Shown in pieces: positions 1 through 8,564 of a stretch of DNA of 64,000 bases. The stretch's first letter is position 1; each line of letters begins with the position of its first letter. The translations under genes were made by a program, and so were the position numbers. The notes below the pieces were generated by a model that was not told the DNA's origin, did no database searches, and worked only from the letters and a program-made list of their open reading frames with translations. The DNA comes from Mycoplasmopsis citelli. Its GTDB lineage: Bacteria > Bacillota_I > Bacilli_A > Mycoplasmatales > Metamycoplasmataceae. Location of the stretch: assembly GCF_900660645.1 (NCBI RefSeq), contig NZ_LR215036.1, positions 1,116,001 through 1,180,000 on the forward strand. The letters are read 5' to 3'.

Positions 1-203
1 GAAGAATTCCCATTAAGCGATTGATCTGGATTTGCAATTTCTGGTGCTTCACCTTGTTTTTTAACAGTTTCAGTTGTTAATGGAATTTGAGGATCTTCTT
101 TTTGAATTGGAGCTGAAGAACCTGGTGCATTACACGAAGCAACATAAGCACTTGAAAGTGAAAGTAAAGACAATCCAATAATAAGATTTCTCTTTTTAGA
201 CAT
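1..203 (-). CDS. lipoprotein, N-terminal part (runs off the window)
   Basis: The first 67 codons of a surface lipoprotein lie on the minus strand; the rest is outside the window. The protein opens with a basic tip (MSKKR), a hydrophobic stretch and a lipobox ending AYVASC, so Cys is predicted to be lipidated and anchored in the cell membrane. After it comes a polar, Pro/Glu/Gln-rich segment typical of mycoplasma lipoprotein linkers. A good ribosome-binding site (reverse complement of CTCCTT) sits just upstream of the ATG at 203. Function is unknown; the export signal is clear. Confidence 0.8.
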   Translation of the reverse strand, partial: MSKKRNLIIGLSLLSLSSAYVASCNAPGSSAPIQKEDPQIPLTTETVKKQGEAPEIANPDQSLNGNS

Positions 204-433
204 AAAATTCTCCTTAGTGTAATACTAAAGTATTACAAGTTTGATATTTGTCACTATTTACATATAATCATTATACTAAAACTTAAAAAATAGAAAAATT
301 TGCCCTATGGTGTAATTAGCATCAAAAATTAGTTATTTTTTAAGATAATTTTGAAGGTTTAAAATGAGTAATTAAGTAATTTTGTTTGAATAAAAATCTA
401 ATTAAAATCACAACAAAACAAGGCGTTTTGTTT

Positions 434-439
434 TATAAT
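434..439 (+). promoter_or_regulatory. -10 box for trpS-thrS
   Basis: A perfect TATAAT lies 35 bases before the trpS ATG. A short inverted repeat (CAAAAC, 5-base spacer, GTTTTG) lies just upstream of it and could be an operator or simply chance; no T-box-like leader was recognised. Confidence 0.5.
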
Positions 440-474
440 TTAAATAACTTTGCTTGCACATTTTAAGGAGTAAA

Positions 475-1485
475 ATGAAAAGATTAATCAGTGGAATAAA
501 ACCAACTGGCGAACTAACTTTAGGTAATTATATTGGTGCAATTGCTAATTTTATTAAACTTCAAGACCAATATGAATCATATTTTTTTGTTGCTGATATG
601 CATGCACTAACAACAGGAACAGTTAACCCAAAAGAACTTGCTCAAGCACGAAAAAGCACCGTTGCGTTATATTTAGCTTGTGGTTTAGATCCAGAAAAAG
701 CAACTATTTTTTATCAATCTTCAGTTATTGAGCACTTGCAAATGATGTGACTTTGCAACTCAGAAACAACTGTTGGTGAACTTGAACGCATGACGCAATT
801 TAAAGATAAATCTCAAAAACTAATCCAAGCTAACGGAACTATGAAAATTCCAAGTAACTTATTAATGTATCCAGTTTTAATGGCTGCGGACATTTTACTT
901 TATAATCCTGAAATTGTTCCTGTTGGAGAGGATCAAACCCAGCACATTGAATTAACTAGAAACATTGCTGAGCGTTTAAATCGTAAATACAAATTAAAAT
1001 TAAATGTTCCTGAAAGTTTTATTCCGCAAATAGGAGCTAAAATTAAATCTTTAGTTGATCCAACATCCAAAATGTCTAAAAGCGAAAAAAGTACTAAAGG
1101 AACAATTTATCTACTTGAAGATCCAGAACAAGCATATAAAAAAATCCTTAAAGCTGTTACTGATTCAGAAGGAAAAGTTTATATCTCAGAAAACAAACCA
1201 GGAGTGTTAAACTTATTAAATATTTATGCTTCGCTAAAAAATATTTCCTTAAAAGAAGCTGAAGCAATCTTTGTAAATTCCAATTATAAAGAATTTAAAG
1301 AGCAAGTTGCTAATATTGTAAAACAATTGCTTATTGATATTCAACAAAAATATCATTTAGCACTGGAAAATGTCGATAAAATTATTGAGCAAGGAAAAGA
1401 AAAAGCACAAAAAATAGCAAAAGAAACTATAAATGAAGTCCAATTACACATGGGTCTTTACGGAGAAGAAAATGAAAGCAAATAA
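475..1485 (+). CDS. trpS: tryptophanyl-tRNA synthetase
   Basis: This class I synthetase charges tRNA-Trp with tryptophan in the cytoplasm. In this code it must serve both UGG and UGA codons. The 336-residue length is normal for bacterial TrpRS. The Rossmann-fold ATP site is shown by the HIGH-like motif near residue 12 (KPTGELTLGNYIG) and the KMSKS loop (SKMSKSEKS) near residue 200. The ATG at 475 is chosen over an upstream one at 454 because it follows an AAGGAG ribosome-binding site at ideal spacing. Its last 14 bases overlap thrS, so the two synthetases are translationally coupled. Confidence 0.97.
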
Positions 1486-3214
1486 AGAATTAAATCACAC
1501 CACAAGTCACTTACTTGGAGCTGCAGTAGAAAAATTATATCCACAAGTTAAGCTAGGATTTGGTCCAGCTACTGAAGAGGGATTTTATTATGATTTTGAA
1601 TTTGAAAATCCTTTAAGTGATACTGAATTAGCAAAAATTGAAAAACTAATGAAAAAACTAGCTTCTCGTAATTTAGTAATGCAAGAAGTTTCTATTGATG
1701 AGTATTCTTTTGAAAATAAACCATATAAGCAAGAACTTTATGATGAACTTAAAGCTGCAGAAAAAAAAGTGACTTTCTATGCACTAATTGATCCACTTAA
1801 TAATGAAAAAGTTTTTGTTGATTTATGTGCTGGTGGGCATGTTGAAAACACCAAAAATATCAAACATTTTAAATTAGTTTCGCTTGCTGGAGCTTATTGA
1901 AGAGGAAACTCAGATAATATCCAATTAACCAGAATTTACGGAACAAGTTGACAAAGTTCTGAAGAGTTAAATCAATATTTAGAAATTCTTAAAGACCGTA
2001 AAGAACGTGATCACCGTAAAATTGGAAAAGAATTAAATTTATTCACTTTTCATCCATACGCAGGACAAGGATTGCCAATTTGACTTGAAGATGGAATGTA
2101 TATTCATAATGAAATTCGTAACTTAATTTTAAAAATGGATCGTAAATATGGAATGACTGAAGTGTTAACTCCGCATTTTGGTGAAGAAACTTTATATCAA
2201 ACTTCAGGACATTTAGCTCATTATAAAGATGATATGTTTAAACCAATTATTGCTGAAAATCAAAAGCTCTATCCACGTCCAATGACTTGTCCACATCATG
2301 TGCTTTGTTATAATCATCAAAAGCGTTCATATCGTGACTTACCGCTTCGTTTTTCGGAACAATCACAACTTTATCGTTATGAAAAATCAGGAGCTTTAAC
2401 TGGACTTGAACGAGTGCGGGGAATGCTTCTCACTGAAGGGCATTTATTTGTAATAAAAGACCAAATTGCTCAAGAATTTAAATATATGTATGAGTTAATT
2501 AAAGAAACTTTAGATATTTTTAAAATTAAAATCGATTATATTTCTCTTTCTCTTAGAGATAAAAATAACAAAGAAAAATATTATGATAATGATGCAATGT
2601 GAGATCAAGCTGAAGAGCAACTTCGCAATGTTTTAGATGAACTTGGAGTTAAATATCAAGAAAAAGTAGGAGAAGCTGCTTTTTATGGTCCTAAAATGGA
2701 TATCCAAATTTTTACTGCACTTGGACATGAAATTACTGTTTCAACATTGCAACTAGATTTTTTACTCCCAGAACGTTTTAATATCACTTTTACTAATAAA
2801 GAAGGAAAAGAGGAAATGCCAATTTTAATTCACCGTGGATTAATTGGTACTTATGAACGTTTTGTTGCGATTTTACTTGAACAAACTAAGGGGGTATTGC
2901 CATTTTGGCTTGCTCCAAAACAAATTACAATTATTCCAGTAAATATGGAACATGATTTTGAGTATGCTAAACAAGTAAATGATAAATTATATGCTTTAGG
3001 TTTTCGGAGCAAAGTCGATCTTCGCGATGAAAGAATGAATAAAAAAATTCGTGAAGCTCAAATGTCAAAATCCAAATTTCAACTTATTTTAGGGGAAAAT
3101 GAACGTTTAAATAAAACTGTTTCATACCGTAAATACGGTGAAAATAATACTATAACTCTAAGTTTTGAAGATTTTGTTAAATTAGTTACTAACTTAAAAA
3201 ACAATTATGAATAA
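1472..3214 (+). CDS. thrS: threonyl-tRNA synthetase (no TGS domain)
   Basis: This class II synthetase attaches threonine to tRNA-Thr. The 580-residue protein begins directly in the editing domain, whose zinc/hydrolysis residues are visible as HTTSH near the start and CAGGH near residue 130. The TGS/N1 domain that opens most bacterial ThrRS is absent. The class II core follows, with TCPHH and the RGMLLTEGH segment, then a C-terminal anticodon-binding domain (near LPFWLAPKQ). The start at 1472 follows GGAGAAGA and overlaps the trpS end; no upstream reading frame could encode a TGS domain because trpS occupies it. Several tryptophans are encoded by UGA. Confidence 0.96.
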
Positions 3215-3632
3215 ATCAACTCATGCAAAAATAATTAAATGAAGCTTGTGAATTCTTTTTAGTATAAACCTCATAACTTTAATTGTCTTAACTCAATCTA
3301 TTAGTGGAATAATTTTATACTATCCTCCCTATTGAAAATTAATTATCACTTTTATAACAATGTTTTTATGAACAAGTGTTAGCATTTTTATGGTTGTTTA
3401 TAAAATATCTAAAATAACCATTCATTCTATGCTTATCTTTGTCCTAGGAATAACATTAGCTTTATCATGACTACCACTTTATAATAAAGATACCAAAACT
3501 TTTAATTGAATTTATTTTCCAGGAGATATTTTCGTTATTTCAATAATTTTAGCATTAAATTATTTTCTAAACATTATTTTTGTAAAACGAAAAATGATAT
3601 TAAGAATGAGAAAATACCTAAAAATTAATTAG
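3207..3632 (+). CDS. small four-helix membrane protein, unknown function
   Basis: This 141-residue protein starts inside the thrS 3' end (8-base overlap) and reads through several UGA tryptophans. It consists almost entirely of four hydrophobic segments, roughly residues 10-32, 36-60, 68-88 and 105-128, joined by short basic or aromatic loops, and ends in a Lys/Arg-rich tail. I recognise no family. Position at the end of the trpS-thrS transcript and a terminator over its stop codon suggest it is co-transcribed. It is probably a real membrane protein, but nothing indicates what it does. Confidence 0.6.
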
Positions 3633-3641
3633 GTATTTTTT
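3612..3641 (+). terminator. terminator of trpS-thrS-membrane protein
   Basis: A 10-base stem (AAATACCTAA / TTAGGTATTT) is followed by a T run. It overlaps the stop codon of the membrane-protein gene and marks the left edge of the accessory island. Confidence 0.75.
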
Positions 3642-3648
3642 AATAATT

Positions 3649-3654
3649 TATAAT
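3649..3654 (+). promoter_or_regulatory. -10 box, likely leaderless promoter of the restriction gene
   Basis: A TATAAT ends 6 bases before the ATG at 3661 and no ribosome-binding site is present, so the transcript would start at or next to the start codon. Confidence 0.5.
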
Positions 3655-3660
3655 ATAAAT

Positions 3661-4167
3661 ATGAAAAACATCATTGAAAAACACTTAGTGTTTGAGTTAT
3701 ATAAACTTTGAAAAACTCTAGATACTAAAATAAAAGTTGATTTTACAAGAGGAATAAACATACCAGAATATATAACTGAAAAATATGTTGTATTATAAAT
3801 GATTATAAGCACAAAACAGCAAAAGATGGTAGTGCTGACGCTATAGATAAAGCAAGGTAATAGAGTTCAAATTAAAGCTACAAGTAATTTTAATAGAGAT
3901 TTAACTAGTTTTGGACCACAGTCAAAGTTTGAAATTTTAGAATTTGTTAGATTAGATTATGCAAATGATGTGTTTTATTTTTACAAAATTGATGTCTCTA
4001 TATTAGATAATATTAAAGTTAACGAAAACGAAACTTTTAACGAACAAAAACTGCAAAAAAGAAGACCACGATTTTCAATTATTAATAAAATTTTAATACC
4101 TTATAAAATAAATCATTACGCAACAGTAAATATGAACACAAGAGAAATTACTAAAAACAAGGAGTAA
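3661..4167 (+). pseudogene. decayed type II restriction endonuclease (Bsp6I-like)
   Basis: Three pieces of one former gene can be read. Codons from 3661 run to TAA at 3796. A second frame (NDYKHKTAKDGSADA) runs from 3798 to TAA at 3858. The original frame resumes near 3856 (QGNRVQIKATSN) and runs to 4167. Two compensating one-base changes, a loss near 3796 and a gain near 3852, explain this. QIKATS, DLTSFGP and NENETFNEQ with QKRRPRFS resemble, from memory, the Bsp6I-type endonucleases that cut GCNGC; the segment with QIKATS would hold the PD-(D/E)xK core. The adjoining C5 methylase supports a former R-M pair. The enzyme is probably inactive. Confidence 0.65.
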
Positions 4168-4170
4168 ATA

Positions 4171-5124
4171 ATGAATAAGTTAAAATGCGGAAGCTTTTTT
4201 GCAGGTGTAGGAGGTATTGATTTAGGTTTTAAGCAAGTTTGCGATACTGTCTATGCTAGTGAATACAATCCAAAACCTGTTGAAACTTTTGAAAGTAATT
4301 TTAATTTAAAAGTTGATATTCGTGATATTAGAGAAGTAAAAGCAAGTGAAATTCCGGATTTTGATATTCTGTTAGCTGGATTCCCGTGTCAAGCTTTTTC
4401 AATTGCTGGATACAGACAAGGTTTTGACGATCAAAAAGGAAGAGGAAATTTATTTTTTGAAATTGAAAGAATAATTTTAGAGAAAAAACCTTCAGTGGTA
4501 TTTTTAGAAAATGTTAAAAATTTAGTTTCCCATGATAAAGGAAACACTTTTAAAATTATATTACAAAAACTGCATGATGCAGGTTATTTTGTTAAACACC
4601 AAGTTTTAAACACTATGACACACGGAAATACTCCACAAAATCGCGAAAGAATTTACATTGTTGGTTTTTTGGATAAAAATCATTATGAAAAATTTGAATT
4701 TCCACAAAAAATAGAATTAAAAACACAAATTTCTGATATTGTGGGTTTTGAAAATAAAGTTGATAATAAATATTATTACACTAAAGATAATTTTAAACAT
4801 TTCGATGTTTTAAGCGAGCAAGTAAATAATTCTAAAAACATTTATCAGTGACGTAGAAGATATGTTAGAGAAAACAAATCAAATGTATGTCCTACTCTAA
4901 CAGCTAATTGCGGAACTGGTGGACATAATGTTCCAATTATTTACACAAAACATGGAATTAGAAAACTAACTCCTCAAGAATGCTTTAAATTTCAAGGATT
5001 TGATAAGGATTTTGTTTTACCAAATCAAGCAAATTCTCATTTATACAAACAAGCTGGTAATAGTGTATCGGTTACAGTAATAAAAAGAATTGCTAAGCAA
5101 ATTTTAAAAAATTTAATCTTATAA
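4171..5124 (+). CDS. DNA cytosine-5 methyltransferase
   Basis: This 317-residue enzyme methylates cytosine at C5 in a short DNA target using SAM. Motif I (FFAGVGGIDLGF) is at the N-terminus, the catalytic PCQ (Cys73) is in motif IV, ENV (near residue 113) is motif VI, and QNRERIYIVGF is motif VIII. Motifs IX and X (RKLTPQECFKFQGF, QAGNSVSV) close the protein. The target-recognition segment lies around residues 225-250, with a TL-TA pair (CPTLTANCG). All motifs are intact; a UGA Trp lies at 4849. An AAGGAG in the end of the endonuclease remnant drives its start. The broken neighbour makes it a solitary methylase; the partner family suggests GCNGC as target, which is inference. Confidence 0.93.
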
Positions 5125-5173
5125 TTAATTTGCATAACTATTTTTAAGAAAGAAATGGTAATTTTTTTATTGC

Positions 5174-5179
5174 TATAAT
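5174..5179 (+). promoter_or_regulatory. -10 box, likely leaderless promoter
   Basis: TATAAT lies 6 bases before the ATG at 5186, with no Shine-Dalgarno between. Confidence 0.5.
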
Positions 5180-5185
5180 TTTTTT

Positions 5186-6034
5186 ATGAAATTATTTTTT
5201 AGAAAAAAGCTAACAAAAGAAGAAATGAAATCATTTTTAGAAGAAATGCGAGAAATGTATAAAGAAATTCATAATGCAAATAGAAAAATATTATCTAATT
5301 CTTTCGAGAATAAAGAATTAAAAAATCTTTTTAAAGAAATAAAACGATTTGAAAGAAGACAGGATCGTATTTTATCTGGATTATGAAAAATGGAACGAAA
5401 CATGATACTTGACAGTTGAAAATTATGAGGAGATTTGGAAAGAAAAAAACTACAGAAAAAATCTCTCGAAAAATATTTTGAAGTTTGTAAAGTATTATTA
5501 AAAAAGTATCAATTAGAAGATTATCAACCTTATGATGAACTAAAGAAAAAATTAAAACATTTAAATAATCAAAGATATACTTATTTAGATGGTCCTAAAC
5601 CTGCAAAAGCTTGAAAATTTCATTGTCATCACGTAGATGAAATATATTTTGGTAAATTAGAATTACAAATATCAATGAATAAGTATAAAAAAGGAAAAGC
5701 TTTAATTGTTTCTTTTGAAGAGCATCTACTGCTACACTTTTTAATATTTTGTTTTGATTTAAATAGGAAATCTATTTTGTTTTTCGAACGTTTTTATCAC
5801 TGAGATAAAATTATCTCAATAATAAAAGAGCAATGTAAAAAATTTAAAATTCAAGATGATTTAATATTAGAATATGTTAAAAACTTAGAGGCCGCTATTT
5901 CTTCATCACTAAAGACCGAACAATTAATTACACCTTGACATTGAAGAAGCTGAATAAGTCAAAATAATGAATTATTGTGAGATAAAAAGCTAAAAAAAGA
6001 GCATGAAAATCATTCTCTAGGAATAAAAATATAA
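5186..6034 (+). CDS. orphan protein with possible HNH-like (His-Me finger) core
   Basis: This 282-residue protein (five or more UGA Trp codons) begins with a highly charged, probably helical segment (residues 1-95) and then has a conserved core. In the core, WKFHCHHVDEI (about residues 139-149) is followed 20 residues later by KALIVSFEEHLLLHFLI. The pattern HH ... LIxx(T/S)xEEHxxLHxLL is what phage-type HNH endonucleases show, though the usual central Asn is not evident. The C-terminal 90 residues are Trp- and Lys-rich. A shorter paralogue lies at 6486. It follows an R-M remnant and precedes an IS and the hsd genes, so a nuclease or toxin role is possible. No family was recognised with certainty. 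Confidence 0.55.
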
Positions 6035-6485
6035 CAGTATACAAAATTTATTGTTAGAAAAATAGAAAGGCTATTGTATAAAAATTAATTTTCTTAGAAA
6101 ATGATTCGAAAAAATGAACACAGAAAGTTGCTCAATAAAATCCGAACTTAAGGAGGTCTATTTTAACGAAATTAAGCTGTTAAGATAAAATTAAAATTTG
6201 GATTTATAAAAAGACTTGATAATTCTATTTTCAATTTATTAATGACTTTTTATTTTTAATTTACAAAAAATCTTCTATTAAAAGCGCTTGAATTTTAGGA
6301 AAATTTTATTGTTTTTAGCATTTTCAATAATGGTCAAATCATTTAAGTCATTGGTTTGCATTTAATTGTTTCATATTACTTTTTTAAAAAAATTAGATTA
6401 ATAAAAAGACAGGATTCTCATCATTTCCTGTTCTAGTTTACAAATTAAACTTATTTTTTATTTTTATGTGATAGAATTTTGTTAT
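6035..6485 (+). other. 451-base region without a recognisable gene
   Basis: No supported coding sequence is seen on either strand. It contains an isolated AAGGAGGTC near 6152 with no gene after it. At 6409-6431 there is an imperfect hairpin (ACAGGA / TCCTGT) whose minus-strand reading is followed by T residues, so it could stop transcripts leaving the IS leftward. A TAGAAT at 6472-6477 is the likely -10 of the next gene. The stretch may be decayed accessory DNA. Confidence 0.4.
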
Positions 6486-6995
6486 ATGTTTAGTTTTTTT
6501 AAAAAAAGAAAAAGTTTAAAAACTCAAAACGACGAATCAAAATGTGAAACCGAAAAAACAACAAATAAAAATAACGATTTTTCGCAAAATGAATGAGTTA
6601 CAATTTATTTTGAAGTTTTAAATAAGATTCTAGATAAATATCAATTAAATAATTTTTTACCTTATAAAGATTTGAGAATAAAAGATTATGTTAAAAACTA
6701 TAAAATTTCCGAAAATTCTTGAAAGTATCAACGACATCATGTTGATGAAATTTTTATCAGTGGTGCAGAATTAATGCTTGATAAAGAAAAATATAATAAC
6801 GGATTATCTTTAATTGTTTCGTTTGAAGAACATTGTTTTTTGCACTATTTAATTGTCCTTTCCGATTTAACAAATCCAAATCATGGTATGTTAATGCAAA
6901 TTTCATTAGAACAATGAGATGCAATAATTCGAAAACAGTGTTATTTTTTTAATGTTAAATATATAGAAGATTGAGTAAAAAATTTAACTATATAA
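6486..6995 (+). CDS. paralogue of the 5186 gene, C-terminally short
   Basis: This 169-residue protein repeats the plan of the 5186 gene: a charged N-terminus (residues 1-40), YFEVLNKILDKYQL matching YFEVCKVLLKKYQL, then WKYQRHHVDEIF and LSLIVSFEEHCFLHYLI. It ends right after WVKNL, which aligns with YVKNL in the longer paralogue, and lacks the following 60 or so residues. Its stop codon is 3 bases before the IS3 element, so the tail was probably lost when the IS or a rearrangement arrived. A TAGAAT box 8 bases upstream and the lack of a ribosome-binding site point to leaderless expression, as in its paralogue. The HNH-like reading is inference. Confidence 0.5.
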
Positions 6996-7016
6996 AAATG
7001 ATATGAACCCCAAAAG

Positions 7017-7882
7017 TTAGACAAAAAATGATTGAAGGAACTTTGTTCTGTATTGGACAGGCCTAAGTCCTTTTAATCTAACTTTAATTCTTTTGTTACT
7101 GTAGTAATCAATGTAATTGATAATAGCTTTTTCTAATTGTTCAAGCGATTTAAAAGTATGTTCCTTGCCATAAAACATTTCTGTTTTTAAAACTCCAAAA
7201 AATGATTCCATCATCCCATTATCTGGACTATTACCTTTTCGGGACATTGAAGCTTTTATCTCTTTAGAATTTAAAAATTTGTGATAACTATTATGTTGAT
7301 ATTGTCAACCTTGATCACTGTGTAAAATTGTTCCACTATATTTAGCTTTTGTGAAAGCCTTTTTAAGCATTTTTTCAACTTGCAATAAATTTGGGGAGTG
7401 AGATATAGTAAAACTTATAATTTCGCTATTAAAACAATCTAAAATGGCTGACAAATAAAGTTTTTGAGAATGATTGGGTAAAGCGAATTCAGTAATATCA
7501 GTGTAATATTTTTGCAATGGTTTTTAGAATAAAAATCTCGATTAATAAGGTTTGGAGCTTTTTTGCCCACTTCGCCTTTGTATGATTTATATTTTTTACG
7601 CTTACGATTTCTGCCAATTAAATTTAGCAAATTCATAAGTCTTTTTACTTTTTTATGATTTACCAAATATCCACGATTTTTGAGTTCTAAAGTAATACGA
7701 CGATATCCATAACTGCCTCTATGTTCATTATATATAGATATAATTTCGTCTTTAAAATTTTTATTTTTATCAGCTAAATTGATTTTTTTAAGATAATAAT
7801 AATAATAATAATAATAATAAGTTGAACGTGATAGTTGAGCAATTTTTAATAAAATTTTTAATGAGAATCCTTCGTCGACCAT
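7017..7882 (-). pseudogene. IS3 transposase OrfB, frameshifted
   Basis: OrfB is the DDE strand-transfer enzyme of the IS. From ATG 7882 it reads MVDEGFSLKILLK, a run of nine Tyr codons, then SYGYRRITLEL and NHKKVKRLM, typical of the HTH_21 part. The frame is lost near 7525 where an A run appears one base short (RDFYSKN). The other frame continues with QKYYTDITEF (first Asp), ILDCFNSEIIS (second Asp) and DNGMMESFFG (Glu), ending at the TAA in the left terminal repeat. All catalytic residues survive but in two frames, so the gene is most likely inactive. Confidence 0.85.
7793..7820. repeat. trinucleotide tract, nine TAT/ATA units
   Basis: Nine uninterrupted triplets inside the transposase OrfB remnant encode nine tyrosines. 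Because the unit is three bases, length changes do not alter frame. Confidence 0.9.
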
Positions 7883-8395
7883 TTCTTTAACTTTTTGGCT
7901 TTTATATTCTGTAAGTCTTTTTGATCCAACGGGATCCCTTTTAACTTTTTTAGGAAAATCACCTCAGTTCTAAGATATTCGTTCTCTTTTTCAAGTCGTT
8001 CAAGTGGTGTTAATTTTTCTCAAGTTTTCTTTGGTTTACGTCCCATTTTTGATGGCCTTCCTTTTTTTCTTTTCAACAATAGTATACCCATTTTTCTTGT
8101 ATTGAATAATTCAATTTGAAAGAATCCCTCAATTAGGTAATCCATATTGAAGTGAAATTTCTCTTGTAGAATGTCCTCTAAGAAGAACTTGATTAATCAT
8201 TTCTAATTTTAGTTGTGGAGAATAATATTGATTTTTAGTCTTTTTAACAATTTCAATCCCGTGAAGATTTATCAGTGCGACAATATAATTTATAATTGCA
8301 CGATTTACTCTAAATTTTATTGTTAAAGATTTTTCAGTAAATCCTTTTTTACGTAATTGATATATTTTGATTTTGTCTTCGTAACTTAGTTTCAT
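7858..8395 (-). pseudogene. IS3 transposase OrfA, frameshifted
   Basis: OrfA begins at ATG 8395 with KLSYEDKIKIYQLRKKG and a winged-helix DNA-binding region (TKSLTIKF / STREISLQYGLPNWG). A run of seven A residues near 8066 shifts the frame: the downstream sequence KKKGRPSKMGRKPKKTW and LEKENEYLRTEVIFLKKL, a leucine-zipper tail usual for OrfA, is in another frame and ends at 7858, overlapping the OrfB start. The extra A could be a mutation or a transcriptional slippage site; mutation is likelier because OrfB is broken too. Confidence 0.75.
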
Positions 8396-8564
8396 AAAAA
8401 TGAACCCCTTAATTTTGGATTTTATTGTCCAACTTTAGGGGTTCATATCATATATTAAACTAGAGGTCTTTTTATTTTGATAAAAAATAACTAATTTATA
8501 TAAAATTGATTTAAAAAATATAAAATAAGATTAAATTAACATTTTTAAAACGAGGTCCAATAAA

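Larger units (their letters stand above)
6999..8450 (-). mobile_element. IS3-family (IS150-group) insertion sequence, degenerate
   Basis: The element is bounded by imperfect inverted repeats: the left end reads TGATATGAACCCCAAAAG and the right end, in reverse complement, TGATATGAACCCCTAAAG, with the match continuing for about 8 more bases. Inside, on the minus strand, are the usual two genes, an OrfA helix-turn-helix protein and an OrfB DDE integrase, each broken by single-base changes in A runs. No short direct target repeat is seen at the flanks, so either a repeat was lost or the copy was formed by recombination. Confidence 0.85.

Noticed and set aside
423-445. Inverted repeat before trpS as a terminator or T-box
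   Set aside because: The stem is only 6 pairs and overlaps the promoter; no T-box sequence or specifier structure was recognised.
7793-7820. Triplet tract as a phase-variation switch
   Set aside because: A three-base unit cannot shift frame, and the gene is already broken elsewhere.
6993-8455. Target-site duplication flanking the IS3 element
   Set aside because: Flanks (AAA on the left, TAT on the right) do not match at 3 or 4 bases, and shifting the element ends by one or two bases does not help.
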